The notes under the pieces: model-generated
Databases searched by the model: none
The model's input: the letters and a program-made list of their open reading frames with translations, nothing else
Told to the model about the DNA's origin: nothing
Source: Tachypleus tridentatus
Taxonomy: Eukaryota > Arthropoda > Merostomata > Xiphosura > Limulidae
NCBI RefSeq assembly: GCF_004210375.1
Contig: NC_134834.1
Location: forward strand, 149,453,009-149,517,008
DNA: 64,000 bases
Direction of reading: 5' to 3'
Translations under genes and position numbers: made by a program
Shown: piece by piece, positions 59,136 through 64,000 of the stretch
Layout: each line of letters begins with the position of its first letter
How positions within the stretch are numbered: position 1 is the stretch's first letter

Positions 59136-59424
59136 ACTTCTCACAGTTTGTATTAAAATACTCAAACAGCACCGACTGTAACATTCTTATTAGTCGTCAC
59201 TGAATGGCTTCTCAGTTAACTAGAAATATATGAAGATGGTTGAACTGAAGTAAGAGAATGTCACATCGTTGATGTAAAAGTAAGATGCATATCTTAACAC
59301 TGCTTTCACCAGTAGAACTCACAAACGTCAGTATTCGTAACAAATTGAGTGGTTATTATTATAGATGTTTCTGCGAGTTTTGTGTATGTAAGGTACAGTC
59401 AAGTACAATCCAGTAACATTTAAC

Positions 59425-59585
59425 ATTTCTAGTTGCAGTCAGTATATGAATCTGGTTATTTAACGTTTCTAGGGGTAGTCAGTATATGAATCCGGTTATT
59501 TAACGTTTCTAGGGGTAGTCAGTATATGAATCCGGTTATTTAACATTCCTAGGGGCAGTCAGTAAATGAGGCTGGTAATTTAACG
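59425..59585. repeat. Repeat of about 40-50 bp
   Basis: GGGGTAGTCAGTATATGAATC, CGGTTATTTAACGTTTCTA occurs about four times. Confidence 0.88.
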
Positions 59586-59719
59586 TCTGTAGAGACAGTA
59601 TGTACATCAGTGTGGTTTTCCATATCAAGTGTGTTTTAATTCACACAGCAGTTCTAATTAGGTTTCATAAAGAGTTGAGTACCTAACATCACAAACTCAG
59701 GCTTCACAAAGAGTTGAAC

Positions 59720-59850
59720 GACAGTAAGTTTCAAAAGTATATCCTAATATTTGTGCTTCTCTCTGCATGATAGTAAGTTTCAACAGTATATATCAATGTT
59801 TGTGCTTCTCTCTGTATTATAGTAAGTTTCAACAGCATAAGTTTCTAAAC
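59720..59850. repeat. Repeat of about 50 bp
   Basis: Three units of AGTAAGTTTCAACAGTATAT, TGTTTGTGCTTCTCTCTG. Confidence 0.85.
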
Positions 59851-60614
59851 TTAGTTCTGTCCCATTTAGAAACCATCACAATCAAGTACCTTAAAGAAGT
59901 CTAGAACCTTGTTACAAACTCCTGGAGTATATACTGTTTAGCTTTGTACTTAACTATAAACAAACAAAACCTTCCTTTCTGAGAGGACGTGAGAAACAAT
60001 AACTTGGCATCTCTCTACAGTTTTTAAACTTGCTGTGTTTGCTGTTTCTTACAGGAAAGATTAGTAAAGATTCTAACAAGGTACCTGAAAAAAATTACCG
60101 AATTAAACTGAATTTCGACATAACTGAACTGAGAAAAAGGGAGCAAATACCATTTCCCACTACTTTTATTTATTGAACATTATAGAAAATGAAATACAAC
60201 TTAATAAAAATTATAACATTTTTTTCCACAGCTGAAAAAACAAACACCAGAGTGTCAGTATTTTAGTATCAATTAGTTGCAGGTTCTGTCGAAAAACAAT
60301 CAAATTGGAAATTGTAATTGTACCGTTTGATAAAGTATAACCCACGTTTGTGTAGTTTTCTGTTTTACAGAAACTTATTAACAAATGAGTTATTGGTAAC
60401 ATGGTTTCCAATTCTTATATGGTTTTGTTCAGACATTTATCAAGTATTGTTAGATGGATATCATTGTAATTCACTGACTAAAATAACCATTTGTAAAAAC
60501 AAATAGCACACAATGACATTGATGCCTCACCCAATAAACCTTCTTATGGGTTAAACTAGTAAAGCAACAAAAAACAAGACGTTTATAACAATGTTTAAAA
60601 TATTTAGAATATTT

Positions 60615-60965
60615 TCAAATGAACTGCCTAATCCATGATAGAAAAACGTTAACTTTAGTGAAGCCCCCATACTGGTTAGCCTTGCCACATCCACTGGGAC
60701 TGCCCCAGCTGACAATCCCTTCCAAGACCCACCGCCTTTCGGTACGGGAATCATCAGCAAACACTAATGGTCCTCCACTGTCCCCACTGCAGGCATCATA
60801 ACGTCCCTTCTTGTAACCTGCACAGAACATGTTCTCTGTTACTGTCAGTGGTAAGTCTGCTTCCTTGTACCCCTCTTCACAGGTGCTTGCTGCAACAACA
60901 GGTAGCACAGCTTGTTGAATTGTCTCTGAATATGTGTTGTTTTCATTCAAACCCCAACCTGTCAC
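60615..60965 (-). CDS. Factor C-like last exon (catalytic Ser), second copy
   Basis: 351 nt, open from a normal acceptor (TTCCAG|GTGACAGG) to the stop. It holds TGWGLNENNTYSETIQQ, the GDSGG Ser and IVSWG. It differs from factor C exon 18 in one codon (Thr for Met918). The exon looks functional, but it may belong to a paralogue running past the window end or to a broken partial copy. Confidence 0.88.
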   Translation of the reverse strand: MTGWGLNENNTYSETIQQAVLPVVAASTCEEGYKEADLPLTVTENMFCAGYKKGRYDACSGDSGGPLVFADDSRTERRWVLEGIVSWGSPSGCGKANQYGGFTKVNVFLSWIRQFI

Positions 60966-61077
60966 CTGGAAGATGTGTTGATTGTAAAACAATTATTCAT
61001 ACAAGGACATGGCTGCTGGTACTTTTTTACTAACAATGTTATCTAGAAATTACATATTTAATATGTACTCTGTGTTT

Positions 61078-61350
61078 GTTTGTTATTTGAATTTTACACA
61101 CTCCTACACAAGGGCTATGTGTGCTAGCTGCCACTAATTTAGCAGTGTAAAACTAGAGGGAAGACAGCTAGTCATCACCAACCACCACCAACTCTTGGGT
61201 TATTCTTTTACCAATGAATAGTGGAATTGGCCATCATATTGTAGTGCACACATGGCTGAAAAGGCAAGCATGTTTGGTGAGAAGGGGATTCAACCTAACA
61301 CCCTCAGATTACAAGTCGAGCACCCTAACCATCTGGCCATGCCAGGCCAA
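61078..61350 (-). mobile_element. SINE family A in the duplicated factor C intron
   Basis: Near full-length: CTACACAAGGGCTATGTGTG, AGCTAGTCATCACCAACC, CTCTTGGGTTATTCTTTTACC, CATGGCTGAAAAGGCAAGC and CATCTGGCCATGCCAGGCC. It is orthologous to the deleted copy at 24945-25075. Confidence 0.9.
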
Positions 61351-61987
61351 TTGTTTTTTTTTTGTGATGTATACCATTATCCATAAATACAAACTATACA
61401 CCACTTTAACCTAGTTCATGGGTGTATTTTGATGTAGATAGCTACTACACTAGTATATGTACTACCTATATATCAGTCTTATATTCGTAGCTAATCTTCT
61501 TGTATATTTTATGTATAAACCTTTATACATTTGTTCAAATGATGTTTCCAAATATTAAAATTTTAACTTCAGTGGCTAAAACTGAGAAACAGAATTTGGA
61601 AGCTGGCATTACTGTACTGGTCAACAGTAAATAAGAAATACACACATTTGAGTTTCTAACACCAATAGCTTTAAAATCAGTTTGTGACAAGCTCATTAAT
61701 CAAGTAAATATTTATAACTGAAATGCTAGAAGTTTGAGGTGAAAAAATTATATAATTATTGTCCTCGTTTAACTTAACATGTTGAAACCTTGTCATGTTC
61801 AAATGATCATCTGAGCTTGGAATGAGTAAAGACAGGTGATGGTCAGTACTTGCATTCTTTTACCCAACTGTTTAAACTTCTTTCAGTTCTCCACTGTAAA
61901 AAAATATACACAGGTCTGCAATGGTTTTATTATATTCAAAGGTTTACATGTTCCATATTTTAATTTTATGAATAATGAAATACTTAC

Positions 61988-62155
61988 CACTGCTAATGTT
62001 CCCTCCTTCAAGTGTTCTCTTGTTGTAATGCCAGTAGGCAGACAGATTGGTTGGACTCGTGTTGTCAAAGTAACAGGAGTTTTCAGTTGAATTAGGGCTA
62101 TGTCAAAGTTGAGATTGCCAGGGTCATAGTTAGGATTCACGTGGACCTCGAGAGC
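61988..62155 (-). CDS. Factor C-like penultimate exon (catalytic Asp), second copy
   Basis: 168 nt, same splice sites and phases as factor C exon 17 (TTTAG|GCTC, GTG|GTAAGT). Six base changes: Ile851Val, Asp889Gly and four silent. The catalytic Asp (NFDIAL) is intact. No exon for the activation site and His is recognised between 62156 and 64000. Confidence 0.88.
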
Positions 62156-62646
62156 CTAAACGTGGTAAAATATTTTGTATTGAGTTAAGAAGAGAATTTT
62201 CAATTTTGCATGTATGTTGTGTAGATATACATTTCACTAAGTTAGCTTGTGGTGGAAATGAAGTGTTCAAAGGCTAGGCTTCTTATAATTCATGTTTGTT
62301 TGATATTTATATTTGTAGGAATTCCTCAAATTCTTCTAATGATACTTTTAACTTTGTGATGGGATAGCATTTACCTGAAAAAGTCAAATTTGTCAGATTC
62401 TGTACTAACGTTTAAACACTTAGATACCTTATGAGACAGCTATGTGTCAAGAAAAAATACTAACAATAAATTGGTGAACACGAAAAAATTTATTCTTAAA
62501 ATTGTAGAGTTGAATATAGTCTTAACGTTTTGCATCCTTCTGGCATGTCACTTGAAATATTCTATGACTAGCATGTAACAAACCTTCCTTTATCATCATC
62601 AGTACATCTAGTATTTGTCAATATTCAACATGTAATGGCTATAGTG

Positions 62647-62862
62647 TACTTGAATTGTAGAACAAACAGCTTGGTATATCTGTAAGTGATATACAGGGCA
62701 AAGTAGACAAATTGGGATCTCTATAGGTGATGCATGGCAAAGTGAACAACTTAGAATCCATGTATGTTATATATGGCAAAGTACACAACTTAGAATCGTT
62801 GTAAATGATGTATGAAAAAATAAATAACTTTGACTTCCTGTATGTGATACAGTTCAAAGTGT
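62647..62862. repeat. Repeat of about 46 bp
   Basis: Five units of ACAACTTAGAATCCATGTAT, GTTATATATGGCAAAGTA with moderate divergence. Confidence 0.85.
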
Positions 62863-63169
62863 AACAGTACTACATGAGTGACAAAGTTCTAAGTATGTGA
62901 GAATTGAAATAAAAATAATTAACTGAGATTTTGATAATATTAATAATTATATTTTACCCTCCCAAAACTCATATATATATTAATATAATTTTGTTTTCTA
63001 AGTTTCCATAAAGTTATGACACCCTTGTAAAACAGATGTACAATAGTCGTAAATGTACACAAATCATTGGTTTTCATGCAGGTTACATAATAAAATTACT
63101 TTTTTCACAGAAGCATGACCCTATGTTTGTTTCAACTTCTTGGAGTGTGATAAATTCATTCTAAAGGGT

Positions 63170-63285
63170 TTATTTGTTTGGAATTAAGCACAAAGACACC
63201 AAGTGGACTATCTGTACTCTGCCCACCATGTGTATTGAAATTCAGTTTCTAGCAATGTGAGTCCCCTGTGCCACTGGTGAGGAGG
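63170..63285 (-). mobile_element. SINE family C
   Basis: TTTGTTTGGAATTAAGCACA, GACTATCTGTACTCTGCCCA, TGTATTGAAATTCAG and GTGCCACTGGTGAGGAGGG. Confidence 0.75.
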
Positions 63286-63592
63286 GCTCGATCCACCAAA
63301 CCTTTTGGTGAAAAGCTGATTTTGCTACAGAAGAAGTTGTTTTCAAGGAATGATACTTACAAATTAGAGTGTGTTATGTGTTACTTATTACTTCATGTAA
63401 CACAATGTAAAGAAACTTTGCAGATACCAGACGTTTTTGTGAAGTCATCGTATAGGTGGGTCTTGCAAGTACGAATACACGTAAGCAAAACACATAACTG
63501 AAGTAAGTCTATTCTGTTGAAGGAGTGTTCACACATGTTCAAGAGAAAGCACTAGCTTTTATAAGTTAAGGGGATTTAGAGAGTAAACATGC

Positions 63593-63670
63593 ATGAGTAG
63601 AAGTAAGAGAGGGAAAGAAAGAGCAAATAGGGGGGGAGAGAGAAAGAATGAATAGAGAAATAAATGAAGG
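63593..63670 (+). repeat. Purine-rich tract
   Basis: An almost pure A/G run including GGGAAAGAAAGAGC and AGGGGGGGAGAGAGAAAGAA. Nothing else is seen from 63286 to 64000. Confidence 0.8.
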
Positions 63671-64000
63671 CTCCATGTAGCTTTCAAATCATCTCATCGT
63701 ACAACTGATCATGGATAGAATTAATAGAAGTCCTCACACACTACCAAAAAAAATTTAACGTCTTCAACCTGAGACCAATTTGTGGTCCTTATGCTAAACA
63801 TTTCTATACTGTTCATTCTGGCCCACTTCTGTCTTCAAAACGGTCTCTGAGGTCACGACCACATATCCAGTGTTACTCTTCCTGCACAAAGTTGTAGCTG
63901 TATCCTGAGTTTGGAGTTTATATCTTTGAAGATGCAGCTGTGTATAAGGAACAAACACCAATTCAGGTTTACATACATAAAATTATGAATATCTACTGTC

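Larger units (their letters stand above)
60448..62260 (-). repeat. Duplicated 3' end of factor C
   Basis: This block matches about 24310-25660: 3' flank, exon 18, intron 17, exon 17 and about 100 bp of intron 16. Exon 18 differs at 2 of 351 bases, exon 17 at 6 of 168; the flanks and intron differ far more. The intron copy is longer (1022 against 553 bp) because it keeps a full SINE and further sequence. Confidence 0.95.

Noticed and set aside
62156-64000. Search for a His/activation exon of the second factor C copy
   Set aside because: No stretch matching CGRSD or TAAHC text with splice sites was found; left as absent in the window.

Overview
This is arthropod genomic DNA, AT-rich, with many introns, many short tandem arrays and many tRNA-derived SINEs. 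The clearest anchor is a complete gene for clotting factor C, the endotoxin-sensing serine protease zymogen known from horseshoe crabs (Xiphosura). Eighteen coding exons on the minus strand (53507 down to 24477) add up to 3060 nt, that is 1019 codons plus stop, with every exon joining in phase. The length, domain order and many residues agree with what I know of Tachypleus factor C, so an Asian horseshoe crab is most likely. The species call rests on memory, not on a search.

Layout from left to right: (1) 2.4-6.4 kb, minus strand: a three-exon gene for a 160-residue secreted protein with one Ig domain, like OIG-4. (2) 11.15-17.76 kb, plus strand: seven 3' exons of a procollagen-lysine 2-oxoglutarate 5-dioxygenase (PLOD, lysyl hydroxylase). 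They hold the whole Fe(II)/2-oxoglutarate catalytic region, but one exon carries a +1 frameshift in a G run, and no upstream exons are visible. (3) 17.8-24.3 kb: no gene seen; it holds a repeat of about 420 bp interrupted by a dead LINE. (4) 24.5-53.5 kb: factor C, with SINEs, a small hAT-like element, hammerhead-like repeat copies and several tandem arrays in its introns. (5) 53.5-60.4 kb: the factor C upstream region with two kappaB-like sites, minisatellites, and the decayed 3' part of a Ty3/Gypsy element with a likely LTR. (6) 60.4-62.3 kb, minus strand: a second copy of the last two factor C exons (catalytic Asp and Ser), almost identical in the Ser exon. Its His exon is not seen before the window ends.

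The genes are not an operon and have no shared pathway that I can see. Factor C acts in haemolymph clotting and immunity, PLOD modifies collagen in the ER, and the Ig protein is probably extracellular and synaptic or neural by family analogy. The most unusual structural signal is that several tandem arrays begin at, or include, 5' splice sites: OIG-4-like exon 2, PLOD exon 4 of those seen here, and less certainly factor C exons 2 and 5. Other points worth a second look are a phase-compatible 75-nt candidate exon that would split the factor C signal peptide, a GC-AG intron in factor C, and uneven divergence between the two factor C 3' ends.
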